Shown: piece after piece, positions 32,237 to 42,850 of the stretch | How positions within the stretch are numbered: the stretch's first letter is position 1 | Layout: the number at the start of each line of letters is the position of its first letter | Assembly (NCBI GenBank): GCA_964023275.1 | Contig: OZ029921.1 | Location: forward strand, 11,351,806-11,415,805 | Length of the DNA stretch: 64,000 nucleotides | From: Norana najaformis | Taxonomy: Eukaryota; Annelida; Clitellata; Crassiclitellata; Hormogastridae | Direction of reading: 5' to 3' | Position numbers and translations under genes: made by a program | The notes under the pieces: generated by a model | The model's database searches: none | Told to the model about the DNA's origin: nothing | The model's input: only the letters and a program-made list of their open reading frames with translations

Positions 32237-33695
32237 TTGATTTCTTTACAACCACCAGCGCACTCAGACACGCAGAGTGACAGTGATTCTGATGAGGAAT
32301 ATGTTCCTTGTGAATCAGACAGTGATTCACACCTGTCATCAGACTATGAATTGACATCTGCTGGTAAGAAGCAAAAGAGATGTTTTAAGAAGTTTAAAAA
32401 TGCACCTGAGGATCAGATGGAAAGCAAGCAAAGCAAAGATAGCTATATGAAGCTAGCATATACATCTTCGAATAGTAGCTGTGAACCTGCTCAGTCAGTG
32501 TTGAGCAATGAAAATCCAGTTCAAGTTTCCAGTAGAAACTGTACAGTACAGTATTTTGAAAAAAGTCCTTACTGCTTTTAGTGTGGTATCCCACAGACAC
32601 AAATACAGCGCCACTGGCTGACAAAGCATCGAGAAGGCATGAAGTGGTAGAGATCGCCTCTGTAAAGGACAAAGCAGAACGATGTAAGCATATTGTTAGA
32701 CTTAGGAATTTGGGAAATCATATGCACAACACAGAAGTACTTCGTGAACAAAAAAGTGAATTTTAGTAACTTATAGTAACTTTAGTAACTTGCAACAGTT
32801 GTAACTGATTATGTTCCATGTGAATACTGTTTTTGTTACCTGTTGAAAAAAGATTTTCACAGACATCAATGTAAGTTTGAGAAAACAAAAGTAAAAGGTC
32901 GAAAGGCAGCGAATGCAAGTCTTCTACTGCCACCACCAAAAGACACTTCAGCAAAAGTATTTGAGCTGCTAGCAAGTATGCTTGATGGAACCATAAAGCT
33001 GCTGCCAGAAGTTTAAGTTTATTTTCGATTATGCTGCAAAATTAATTGCAAAGAAAGGTGTGCAAAAAAGATTTATATAAGGGATAAGGTATGTGAAGTA
33101 ACAAGATTTTTGGTTCAAAAGCTGGAAGGTCTTGGCAATGCTACTTTTGCTGATTGCATTATGCCTCAGTAATTCAAACAGTACCTAATCACTGTAAAAG
33201 CTCTGGCCGGATTTCAGGAACAAACGATGACTTACAGCAAACCATTGTTGGCTTTGAAGCTTGGACATGCATTACAGACGCTTGCCAAGATAGTGAAAAG
33301 AAATGCAGTTGAGCAGAAGGATGATGACAGAATTAAGAGTGCTGATTACTTTAGTGAGCTTAGCATTATGGAGTGGGGTGATGAAATTGATCGCCATGCT
33401 TTGAGTACATTGTAAGATAAAAAGCAAAACAAAGTGTCATGCCCCTTTCAAGTGATGTTGTGAACCTGAATGAATACCTGAATAAGACATTAGTAGGGCA
33501 AATGGAATTAAATAGTTGCGGAATTGAAGAAACTTAGAGGCAGTTGGCTGAAACAACTCTTGTGCAAATCAATAGACGGCGGCAAGGAGAAGTCTCAAAG
33601 ATGACCATTGAAGAGTATGAACATAAAACCATGATCAGCTTGTCATTTGATGCTATGGAAGCATTAACTCCAATTGAGCAGAGTCTGTGTAAAAT
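32237..33695 (+). pseudogene. Crypton-like tyrosine recombinase gene, N and middle part
   Basis: The plus strand shows an acidic N-terminus (SDSDSDEEYVPCESDSDS), then a C2-type module near 32575-32640 (YCF-CGIPQTQIQRHWLTKH), RLRNLGNHMHNTEVL (about 32700), a second PCEYC...H..HQC module (32815-32875), a KVFELLASMLDGTIK block (about 32955), LALKLGHALQTLAKIVKR (33250-33300), and LAETTLVQINRRRQGEVSKM (33540-33600). This order is that of a widespread invertebrate and fish protein family whose C-terminus carries tyrosine-recombinase motifs. About five stops and frameshifts break it. It ends near 33695, where an inverted copy of the C-terminal half begins. Confidence 0.6.
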
Positions 33696-34560
33696 AGTCC
33701 AAACAAAGTATCAAAGCCAGCAGAAACATCCACAAGCAATTCATCAAATGACTTTCCTTTCTGAGAGGGAAGCTGGCCACAATCCATGAGAATAAACGGT
33801 TTAGCTAACTTAGATATTTGAAGAACATCATTTGGCAGTCTGTGTACTCTTATATATCATGCCCCATATACTAAGCGAGCAAGTCAAGCTCACTGTCTTT
33901 TAGATTTAGAGTGATTCAGCGTGGCAACATGTTTCCGCAAGTTTGCCAATCTGAGCGTGAACAGAATTTTGGCTTCACAGAAGTTGGCTGCACTTCTTAC
34001 AGCACCCGAACCTCGCAGTACTTGGACATCTGTAGGTAAAAGCATAGCAGTTATTGATTCGGATTCCAGCTGCAGCACGGTACTTCATCAGCAGCTCGAG
34101 TGATGTTTGCATTTTTGAAAGTAATAACACAGGAACAGTTCTATCTCTTTTACATTTGCTTCAACCCAAACAAACATTTTACACAGACTCTGCTCAATTG
34201 GACTTAATGCTTCCATCGCATCAGATGACAGGCTAATCATGGTTTTATATTCATACTCTTCAGTGGTCATCTTTGAGATTTCTCTACCGCCGGCTGTTGA
34301 ATACAGTGACTTGTGCAAGAGTTGTTTCAGCCAATTGCCTCCAAGTTTCCTCAAGTCCACAAGCACCTAATTCCATTTGTCCTAACTGTGTTGACAGTCT
34401 GCGTGATGCCTTATTCAGGTTTTCATTCAACTTCACAATGTCACTTGAAAGGGCCAGGACACTTACTTTGTTTCGCTTTTTGTCTTGCAATGTGCCCAAG
34501 GCATGGCAAGCAATTTCATTCAATCAGGCAGCATGTGAAATTAAACCTAACTACCATTAG
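33696..34560 (-). pseudogene. Crypton-like tyrosine recombinase gene, C-terminal half
   Basis: On the minus strand the middle region is repeated (IACHALGTLQDKKRNKVSVL, ETWRQLAETTLAQVTVFN, EISKMTTEEYEYKTMISL). It then continues into the part missing from the plus copy: TDVQVLRGSGAVRSAANF, LRLANLRKHVATLNHSKSK (the R-K-H..T recombinase motif), YIRVHRLPNDVLQISKLAK (the H-x-R region; the catalytic Tyr is not seen) and FILMDCGQLPSQKGKSFDEL. Stops and shifts are present. With the plus copy it forms a tail-to-tail pair. Confidence 0.6.
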
Positions 34561-34985
34561 ATTAACTCGAGCATTTGATCTGGCACATATACCCAAGCGA
34601 AAATGCAGCAACTGTGGTATCAAATTAATCACTGCTAATCGCATACAATTCCATATCGAACAAAAAGACCACTTCTCGGTAACAGGTTACAGATAACTGC
34701 GAAACTGGAATACAATCCAAAAGAAGATAGACTTTCTTCATAACCAAATAAAGGATTTGCATTCGCAAAAGTCACCAATCACTGCCACTATGCGACTGGA
34801 ACCATAGTCCACAAAACAAATTGAACATCAGAATCAAACATAAAGCAAAAGTCACAAAACACCCCGCCATTATGGGGATGGAAAAACTTTTACACAGATC
34901 CTACTCAGACTACCCCTCAGATGCCCTCTTCTTGTGAAGAAGTATTTAATCGTTAGAGTGGGAGCCGGTTACCTATTTACCCCAG
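34561..34985 (+). other. Unassigned, small zinc-finger-like frame
   Basis: At 34580-34696 the plus strand reads KCSNCGIKLITANRIQFHIE, with C-x2-C and H spacing that could be a C2H2 finger, but it is isolated, short and of unknown origin. The rest is without features. Confidence 0.25.
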
Positions 34986-35425
34986 GTCGGCAGGAATACT
35001 GGCCAGAATGTGGTCCTTTGGAGTTGAGCCATCATTGACGACTAGCTTCGAATCCACGCAGTACATCTGCATCCAAGGATGACTTATAGAAGGTCCTCTA
35101 AGGAAGGACGCTGGAGAGGGTCACGAGCCAGGCAGAGCTGAATCAAATTTCTCACTTCAGGAGAGACTGGATTGTGGAAGGCCAGCTCAGCCTGTAAATT
35201 TTGATCGTCTCCCTCAAAGAGAATGTCACCACAGGCCATATCGTACAACAGTATTCCAAGGGACCAGACAGTGGCTGGGACAGCTGTGTATTCCCAGTAC
35301 TTTATCCATTCTGGTGCACTGTAGATGTGTGTACCTCCAAAATTGGTATGAGCTGCCCCTTTAAGAAGAATGGAGGAGCCAAAGTCTATAAGCTTCAACT
35401 GCTTGGTGTCCAGGTTGACCAAAAT
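34965..35425 (-). pseudogene. PIM-like serine/threonine kinase, C-lobe only
   Basis: The minus strand encodes the second half of a protein kinase: ILVNLDTKQLKLIDFGSS (magnesium-binding DFG), GGTHIYSAPEWIKYWEY (activation loop and APE), then ATVWSLGILLYDMACGDILF, which is the PIM-family version of the 'D-WSLG' helix, and LCLARDPLQRPSLEDLL. After a stop the adjoining frame continues with SHPWMQMYCVDSKLV to about 34967, so one small indel near 35085 breaks the end. The N-lobe, the Lys/Glu pair and the HRD loop are absent; directly upstream lies a tandem-repeat frame. It may be one exon or a truncated copy of a PIM-like gene. Confidence 0.7.
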
Positions 35426-35439
35426 GTAGCTCTGTATCT

Positions 35440-36010
35440 TGAACTGGTTTCATCTCTTGACTTGGCTCTGCATCCTGAGTAGCCTGAACTGGCTCAGAGT
35501 CTTGAAATACTTCTGTTGCTTGAACTGGCTTCATCTCTTGACCTGGCACTGCATCCTGAGTATCCTGAACTGGCTCAGTATCTTGAACTAACTCTGTAGC
35601 TTGAACTGGCTCCATTTCTTGACCAGGCCCTGCATGCTGAGTATCTTGAACTGGCTCATTCTCTTGAAGTAGCTCTGTAGCTTGAACTGGCTCCATCTCT
35701 TGACCTGTTTCTGCATCCTGAGCATCCTGAACTGGCTCAGAGTCTTGAAATACTTCTGTTGATTGAATTTTCATCTCTTGACCTGGCTCTGCATTCTGAG
35801 TATCTTTAACTGGCTCAGTATCTTGAACTAGCTCTGTTGCTTGAACCGAATTCATCTCTTGACCTGGCTTTGCATTCTGAGTATCTTGAACTGGCTCATT
35901 ATTTTGAACTAGCTCTGTAGCTGGAACTGGCTCTGCCTCCTGACCTTGTTCTGAATCTCGCACTTGCTTTGTAGCCTTAGCTGGCTCCCTATGTTTAACT
36001 GGCTTAAAGG
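35440..36010 (-). repeat. 81 bp tandem repeat encoding 27-residue units
   Basis: About six to seven units of 81 bp (one of 78 bp) keep one minus-strand frame open for roughly 200 codons. The unit reads PVQATELVQDTEPVQDTQDA + EPGQEMK. The frame has no ATG of its own; a pyrimidine stretch ending in AG near 36013 could be a splice acceptor. It runs into the kinase segment in a different frame. It could be an acidic linker exon or non-coding. Confidence 0.8.
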
Positions 36011-36049
36011 AAGCTGGCTGTTCCAAATAATACAGAAATCAAGATTATT

Positions 36050-36690
36050 TTGCAATTATTGATCTAACCACAGTGCGTCATGGATTGGTAATGTTTATCT
36101 AATGGCAGTGTTTCAGGAATTTTTATTATTAATCTAATGACAAAGTGTGTCTTGGTCTGGTATCACACTTGCTACCGCAGTGTGTCATGGATTCGTATCA
36201 TGTATCTAATGGCACATGTGTCGTGGTTTCGATTTATCTTGGTAACAGCAGTGTGTCATGGATTGGTATTATTTTGCTAATGACAGTATGTCATGGTTTT
36301 GCACAATTTATCTAATCACAGTGTGTCATGAATTGGTAATGTTTATCGAATGGCTAGTGTTTCGGGAATTGGTATTATTTATCTAATGGCAAAGTGTGTC
36401 ATGGTTTCAATTTATCTCGGTAACAGCAGTGTCATGGATTGATATTATTTTACTAGTGTGTCATGGCTTGGTAATGTTTATCAAATGGCCAGTGTTTCGG
36501 GAATTGATATTATTTATCTAAAGTGTGTCATGGTTTGGTAACACTCTTGCAATAGCAGTGTGTCATGGATTCGTATCATGTATACGCAGTATATGGCAGT
36601 GTGTCTTGGTTTTGATTTATCTCAGTAACAGCAATGTGTCATGTATTGGTATTATTTTGATAATGGCAATGTATCGTGGTTTAGAACATA
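36050..36690. repeat. Minisatellite block 3
   Basis: The same degenerate 35-40 bp unit as at 30580-31460 (CAGTGTGTCATGGATTGGTA...TTATCTAATGGC), resuming after about 4.6 kb of other sequence. Confidence 0.85.
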
Positions 36691-36699
36691 AATTACCTT

Positions 36700-37300
36700 T
36701 AGATATAAATAAGATAAACATATGACAAACAAAGAAATTGCAAACAATTAAGAATAAAAATCCTGCAATTATTCAGTAAGCCGTTAGCACACATATTTTG
36801 TCACTGCTGACCACTAGTAACTAAATGGTCAACAGCAGGACCAAGTTCATGAGGAAAGATCAGTTACCAGATGAGTAGTTGAGGGATGCTGGAAGAAATC
36901 AATAGATAGGTAGAACCTCACTTACAACCTGACCAGCGAGAATCAATTCGTGACTCAAGATTAACCTTAAAGATATCAAAATTTAATTTTGGCAAGCCTA
37001 ATGTCAAATGGTTGGTTAATGTGATTGGCAGAGGTTCAAGCAGATAGATCAGAACAGAGTATCAGCCACTACAAACATTCCAAAACCATACCCAAGAACA
37101 CACCTACAATAGTTCTTCTGTTATTGAGTATTTATCCTCTGGTTATTCTGGCATTGCCTTATGACTATCCGATCCACCTTGCATTTTGATCTCCATAGGG
37201 TAAAGTATATGAAATATTTGCTGTGTTAAGTCAGTATGCAGTGGAAAATTGTCTTGCATGGTATCAGAAAGTTTAGCATAATAATTTTCATTAAATATTT
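36700..37300. other. No recognisable feature
   Basis: AT-rich sequence without a supported gene or repeat. Confidence 0.4.
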
Positions 37301-37303
37301 CAC

Positions 37304-37468
37304 CTTTCTCCAAGGCATATCACCACCTCTGTAATCATAGCGTAGTTCTTCACCAGGCTGAATGTCTTGTCCAGCAAAGATTAAGACATGTGGTCTTCCA
37401 GCCATTGTAGCAACCTTAGAGTAACAGTTAGCCTGGCGTCGATGCAAGTCATTCACAAAACGTCCCAA
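37304..37468 (-). CDS. SET-domain methyltransferase fragment (one exon)
   Basis: The minus strand reads LGRFVNDLHRRQANCYSKVA, then GRPHVLIFAGQDIQPGEELR and YDYRGGDMPWRK. This is the C-terminal part of a SET domain: N-H/N-D pocket residues, the ANC in place of 'PNC', GEEL and the catalytic-pocket tyrosines in YDY. It is most like KMT5A/PRDM-related invertebrate proteins. A good splice donor (AAG|GTGAAA) follows WRK at 37303. No AG acceptor is seen just upstream, and a TGA precedes the frame, so it could be a broken exon. The rest of the gene was not found here. Confidence 0.6.
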
Positions 37469-37517
37469 TCAGTTTGAATTTGTGTCATCAATAATGCAAC
37501 ACAGTTATCACGACTTT

Positions 37518-37542
37518 CTAATCTAATCTAATCTAATCTAAT
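37518..37542. repeat. (CTAAT)n microsatellite
   Basis: Five units of CTAAT. A shorter run of the same unit occurs at about 8728-8745 inside the gypsy element. Confidence 0.8.
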
Positions 37543-37544
37543 GA

Positions 37545-38340
37545 CTTATAACACCATTATCATAATGCTCAAGGCATCAATCAATGGTCGCTTCAAGTCA
37601 AAATCGCAGGCAAAATCATATAACATTGGACAATCCAAGTCGAATTCTGATAGGTCAGAAAAACCAGAAGCCAGGTATGGTGGATAAAGCAAGTTGAAAG
37701 AGAAGTGTTTTCAGCATTGACCTGAATGACATCACAGAACTGACCGAAAAAAAATTGAACTTAGCAACAAATTCCAAAGCGGTGAACCAGCAACCGAGAA
37801 CGCTCTGGAAGCCAACCCTGTCCCTGTACGAGGGACAACAAGAGTTGTAGTTCCATTGATCGAGTGCAATATTTGTTGGTATCACAGTTTGAAGTCTCAT
37901 AGGAGGTGTACTTAATTCTATCAGTCAAACAGCATACCTAACCTTCAGTATGACATGCGCTTAGCCTGGAATCAAGGACAGAGGCAGGTACATGATTATG
38001 AGACTCAGCATAATAGTCTATGAACATGCACCAAAAAGTCATCCTATATGTAAATAGTACTCATATTAGAAAAATTTTTAATTTTAAGGAGATCATTGAG
38101 TATGCTCCAGATCAATTTGTTTATGAATGGGGTACAAATATGTACAATGAACTGTTCAACTTGATAAACAATTACTTAAAATCAGTTCTCCTTTCTCTGT
38201 TACAAGGGCCACATTTTGTCATAAAATATTTGTATTTGATATAAAATATTTGCATTTGATTCTTTCAATTGAAAGAATTCAAGTCCCGACAGTGAAATAT
38301 TAGAGAATTCGTTTGCTTAACCTCGGCAAACGAGTGTCAA
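37545..38340. other. No recognised gene
   Basis: Frames at 37655-37900 (minus) and 38020-38244 (plus) have no recognisable motifs. TTCGTTTGCTTAACCTCGGCA at 38308-38328 nearly repeats a word at 29222-29242. Confidence 0.35.
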
Positions 38341-38362
38341 ACGCCATTCATTATCGTTATAT

Positions 38363-38899
38363 ATGCTTTCCAAAAGGCGTTCTATATCATTTTCAACGAT
38401 GGATTCTACGAGGAAGTACCCTTTTTCTGCTATTATCAGCGGACCCTTAGGTTGTTGTAAAACACAATTTACACTTCGTTTTATGGATAATTTGCCACAC
38501 ATGGTAAAACCTTCAGTCGAAAACCTTCATTGGTGCAATGTGATTTATCAAGACATATTTGACAAATACCGACAAATTCAGCTTCGCGAAGGTCTTCCCG
38601 GCTTAAATATATTCGATGTAAAAGACAAGACTCTTCTCATATTAGACGATCTCATGAGTCAAACAGACGATAGGATGACTAAGATATTTACAAAGATCAG
38701 CCACCACAAAGATGTGTCTGTTTTAACAAATCAAACACATCAGAACTATAAGTCTCAACGCACATTATTTGGTTCTATTAAAAACTGTAGAGATTATTCT
38801 CGGACTGCAAATCTGAGCAGACAAATGTTTCTCAGAAAATCCAATTTTATGCTTGAGGCGTTCAGAGATGCAACGATGGTGATGTTTGGTGTCTGTTAG
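38363..38899 (+). pseudogene. Polinton/adintovirus-like packaging ATPase relic
   Basis: A 178-codon frame encodes a P-loop ATPase of the FtsK/HerA (A32-like) class, which pumps viral DNA into capsids. Visible features: a P-loop-like segment at residues 27-34, with Cys at position 32 where Gly is expected; a Walker B strand at 91-96 ending in two Asp; a 'TDDR' segment at 101-104; and a C-terminal arginine/aromatic-rich part. Start may be the first ATG or the one at 38402. The P-loop change suggests an inactive copy although the frame is open. The best comparison is the ATPase of Polinton/Maverick and adintovirus-like elements; a small basic protein gene follows directly, as in such elements. 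Confidence 0.6.
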
Positions 38900-38971
38900 T
38901 CGATCCTAGACGAGAAGTGTATATTAAAAGCGAAATCCATTTATGTGTATGTGAGAAAGTTAAATTGCAGA

Positions 38972-39272
38972 ATGTCGAGCGCTCATTCGTTTAAACTGTC
39001 GGCCACGCTAAAGAAGAATCTTACAATGAAAGAACTCGTTAAGGAAAACGCTTTAAAGAATTGTGACATGAGTCTCTTAGCTGTCTGTACGAATGTGCAA
39101 AGAATATGTTAAAGAGAAATGTACCCTTGACCGCGCGGCTCAGAAGAATCAAATGCAGCGATATAAAAGCAACCTAAGACGTTTGACACTGAAGAAAATA
39201 CACGTACTTAAGAAGAAGAAACTGATTCAGACTGATGGATTTACCAGTGCTCTTTCCTTACTAGGCTCGTAG
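38972..39272 (+). pseudogene. Small basic virion-protein-like gene, frameshifted
   Basis: An ATG at 38972, 73 bp after the ATPase stop, opens a Lys-rich frame that stops at about 39109. The adjoining frame continues with a strongly basic stretch and a short hydrophobic end (SALSLLGS) to a stop at 39270-39272. One small indel therefore breaks an approximately 100-residue protein. Small basic proteins with hydrophobic tails that resemble adenovirus core proteins accompany the ATPase in adintovirus/Polinton-like elements; the assignment rests on position and composition. Confidence 0.4.
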
Positions 39273-39299
39273 GGAATGTAAAGAGTAGTTTCATGAGTT

Positions 39300-39790
39300 G
39301 TTCCATGTTTCTTTCATGCTTCTTCTAACATATCAAGAAATGATTAGAAGAATGACCAGCTATATCAAGATGAATATTCGAGTCATCCATAATTACTATT
39401 TCAGAGTGGGGAATCAAATATTCGAGTAGTGACTGGAATAAAATAAGAAAATCAGTAAGAGAAAGGGTTGGTAGACTATAAATATTTGCAAGCAGTACCT
39501 GTTTGTTGCCAGCTTGGGTGCAGGAACAGGCAAAGTGAATTTATGCAGGTATGACTTGAAAAGAAAGGCAAAAGCCAACCATCTTTACAACTGCATCGAG
39601 GTTCATTCAGCATAGCAAAGGTTGGGAAAGTAAATTAATAAATAATAATTAATAAATAAATCAATCCAGGTGCGTCACTGGGTTGAAGCCAGGTCTCAGT
39701 AAAAACCAGTATGTGCAAAAAATTCTCACAAAGAAATTTATTAAAGACAACAAATGGAGCAAGTGTTTAAATAAATAGACCGATATCCAG
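39300..39790 (-). pseudogene. L2/CR1-like LINE endonuclease fragment
   Basis: On the minus strand: FLCENFLHILVFTETWLQPS (catalytic Glu), LFKSYLHKFTLPVPAPK and WMTRIFILI. These closely follow the endonuclease of LINE copy 2 at 20760-21050. Stops are present and the RT part is missing. Confidence 0.65.
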
Positions 39791-40154
39791 ACTTTTAAAT
39801 TGGTCCAAGATTTATTTCAACGTCATCAGCCAAAAAAAGCAACAGTATCAAAGACAACCTAAGTCGCAGGAACCAGTTTATTCACAGGCGCTCAGTTAAG
39901 ACAAAATCGATAGGCAAGAACGGTTCGGTTCTATGCCGAGAGTCAGACAGACAGGCAGTCAGACAGCTCCGGTGGTGGTATTTCGAAATGGATCTGCGGG
40001 ACGAAAAAGAATATCTGATTTTTCTGTTTCACCTCTAGAAACAGGACAGCTACAGGTGTCTGCGGTAGATTTAGCCAATCAGGCACCATTTTAGAATAGA
40101 TGATAGTTTTAGATGTGCTTGTTGAACAGACCATCTGTTGTATGCCGAGTAACG

Positions 40155-40330
40155 TGGATCATCCCTTTTAATTTGCGTTTGTATTTGTTTTTATAAAATT
40201 AGTTGTTTTGAATGCAAAACAAAACGCGAATTTGGTTTGCAGTATATTTAAAATTTGTGACAAATTTTATGGAATGAGGCTTCGATGAGGCGGTCCACCC
40301 TTTTAATTCGCGTTTGTATTTGTTGAACTA
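40155..40330. repeat. Short direct repeat, 137 bp apart
   Basis: CCCTTTTAATTTGCGTTTGT (from 40161) and CCCTTTTAATTCGCGTTTGT (from 40298) with TATTTGTT following each. Role unknown. Confidence 0.6.
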
Positions 40331-40489
40331 AGATGAGAACAGCTTACTTACCTACCTGGTTTAGTTATTTGTTGTAATGCTAGATTTGTGTAGAAAGGTT
40401 GTAGATAGGATAGTTCTGTAGACAGGCCAGCGTATAAGATTAATTTTTCAGACTGCAAAACATAGCCAGCTTAAGAAGGAACAAGGACC

Positions 40490-41275
40490 TAATGAATCGT
40501 ATGGAAGTGTGCCACGTTCGTATGACGATTATATACGATGGACTGACCTGTATTAAGAGCCAATTTCAAAATTGAACATTGACTGATGCCACGGAGCAGG
40601 CGGCGATTATAATGGACATGCGTGGACATGTTTAAATCGTCAGATATGTTCGTATGTACATGTCGTTGTACTTTCGAACATCTCCGTTTGAGATCGAACA
40701 TTATTCAAACTTCAATTCGAATTGTAGTAGGAGTGACCTAAGTTAAAGGTGCTTCGAAAAGACTCGAACTTACCATCCAACTTCGAATATGAGAGTCGTA
40801 TCCACGCTATTGACTACGATTATATCGACGAAAATCTACGTTCGACAGTTTCTAAACGTACTTCAGTCGTGATTTAAAGCGAAACTCGTTTGCTTCGTCG
40901 AGTGATTCGGGTGAACTTAACTTTCTACGAACTTTCGTGGTAATAAAGTCGGAAGTTTCATGAGAAAAATGTCGAATATCTCTCGACTGCCTACAGCTCT
41001 TTATATTCGACGTATGCTTGGAGAGGGATTGTGGTAAAGGGCACAGCGACTGGTATGATACATCGAGAATAACGATTCATCTCAAGGACTAAAGCCTGGA
41101 ATATCAAGAGGGAAGGTATAGAATTTTCTCTATTAATTAATTTAGTTAGATTAGAAGCTAACCTGAGATTGGTTAATTACACGATGTGAACTGAACCACA
41201 CTATCTTGACTAAATTAGTTAATTTCTATAATAAAACTGTTTAAACTTTACTATTAAAAATATAACCCTACTTTT
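40490..41275 (+). repeat. Non-coding repeat C
   Basis: TCGAA-rich sequence without useful frames, homologous to repeat E (54380-55130). Shared in order: GTTTGAGATCGAAC, GAACTTTCGTG(G)TA(A/C)TAAAGTCGG, a CGAG(A)ATAACGATTC-like block, CAAGGAC, and (T/A)ATAATAAAACTGTTT near the end. The last contains an AATAAA polyadenylation-type signal. Confidence 0.65.
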
Positions 41276-41369
41276 CTAGAGAAAAGTGCGTCCGCTTTTG
41301 ATCCACCACAATGAAGTATTTGTCAAATCAAGTCGACAAATAGCTGAAAAGGAAAATTTCAGTCTATTT

Positions 41370-41655
41370 TCTCCTCTGGGTTGCTGTAGTGTTTCTCTTG
41401 TTGCCCTGTTCTGCATTCCGGACTGTTTTGATATTGTAGTTGTGTTGCAGTGCATGTTTTGAGGTGGGTGGCGTGGGCAACTCTGGGTACCCCAACACCT
41501 TGTATTGAAAACTGGATGGATAGGAAGAGGAGATAAATATCTAATTTCTCGTGTCTTGTCTCTATGCCTAAAACTGAATGTATGGGAAAAGGAGATGAAC
41601 TGACTGAGATTTTGCAAGTTCAGAATTGTTTAATTTATGGGGCGCTTTATAGTAA
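41370..41655 (+). mobile_element. piggyBac-related 3' fragment
   Basis: It matches the 3' non-coding part of the 1469-4508 element: the TTGTTGC/GTGTTGCAGTGCATGT region, GGCAACTCTGGGTACCCC, AAAACTGGATGGATAGGAAG, AGGAGATAAA, and the terminal 'GGGCG(T/C)TTTA' portion. There is a single repeat unit instead of the duplication in the other element. No TTAA-flanked end was confirmed. Confidence 0.6.
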
Positions 41656-42214
41656 AACTGCTTGTAATCTGAACTAAAATAACGTTGTGTCATTCATGAG
41701 TTAATGCATGTCATCTGACTATTGTTATATTTTTAAGATTGATTGTAGAAAAATTGTTCTGATATATTAGAGGAATGCTGATTACTGCTAAGCGCAGAGA
41801 CATTGTAGTTGTTAATAGCATACAGATTGAAGTTTTCGCAATGCATTTGAAGGTTTTTATGTATTCTGAACTGGTTACTAGATCAAGCTAAAAAATATCT
41901 TGTTTATTTGCTATTTGGCTTTTGCTGATGTTTCTGTGTCCGTCCGTCCATTCTCTATCTGTACGTAAGATTGTTAGAATATATGTAAATATAAGAGATT
42001 TTTCTAAATATTGAAAATGCTAATTTTACTATAATGAGTGAGGAACGGTGTTTTATTCATTTTGTTTTGTTTCTATTTTAGTGTCTATGAAAATTCTGAC
42101 GTCATTGTTAAAGAAATAACATATGGCTGTACCTCGTCTAGATGAACTGAATATTGTATTGTACTATTGTAGCAAGTTTACTGTTGAACGGCATAAACAT
42201 ACTGACGCCAGAAA

Positions 42215-42850
42215 GAAAACTGATATGTCATGTCATGTCAATTCGTCATCGTCGCGTCGCGACGGTTGACTACATGATAGGATCGTCTTCGACCAAAGCC
42301 ATCTATTGCGCGCAGCATCCAACAACCTGGTTCCTGACAAGCCAGTCCATGTCGAGATGTTGTCAATCCAACTTATCTTTGGTGGCCTCGGTTCCCCTCA
42401 ACAAGACCGATCATAACACTACTCTCGATGGTGTCCTGAGGATGTCTTATCACGTGCCCGAAATAACGCAACTTGCGGGCCTTAATGTGACCCAGCAGCT
42501 CGTTTTGCACCCCAGCCAGTTGGTACACCTGTTCATTGGTCATCTTCTTTGTCCAAGCAATCCGCAGTAACTTTCTGACGCACTTGTTTTCAAAAGCCTG
42601 AATGTGTCTCTCCTCTTCCTTCTTTAATGTCCAGGCCTCACACCCATATGTCGCCACCGGCCATGCCAAGGCCCTCATCAGGCGTAATTTGGTCTTGATG
42701 CTAACTGACTTGTTTTTCCACATCTTTGTGAGCTTAACCATGACTGCCATTCCCATGGCTAGTCTCGATTTCACCTCAACCGTACAGTCCGCATCCACTG
42801 CTACTCTGCTCCCCAGGTACATGAAGTAGTCCACCTTCTCCAGTCTTCCA
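42215..42850 (-). pseudogene. Young RTE-like LINE copy, 5'-truncated
   Basis: The minus strand encodes the polymerase C-terminal region: YLGSRVAVDADCTVEVKSRL, ATYGCEAWTLKKEEERHIQ, CVRKLLRIAWTKKMTNEQVY, LRYFGHVIRHPQD. It is nearly identical in DNA to 56655-57296, with about two substitutions and an 8 bp deletion (after GAACCGAGGCC) that shifts the frame near the end. It ends in a GACAT repeat. The 5' end is cut at about 42850. Confidence 0.85.
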
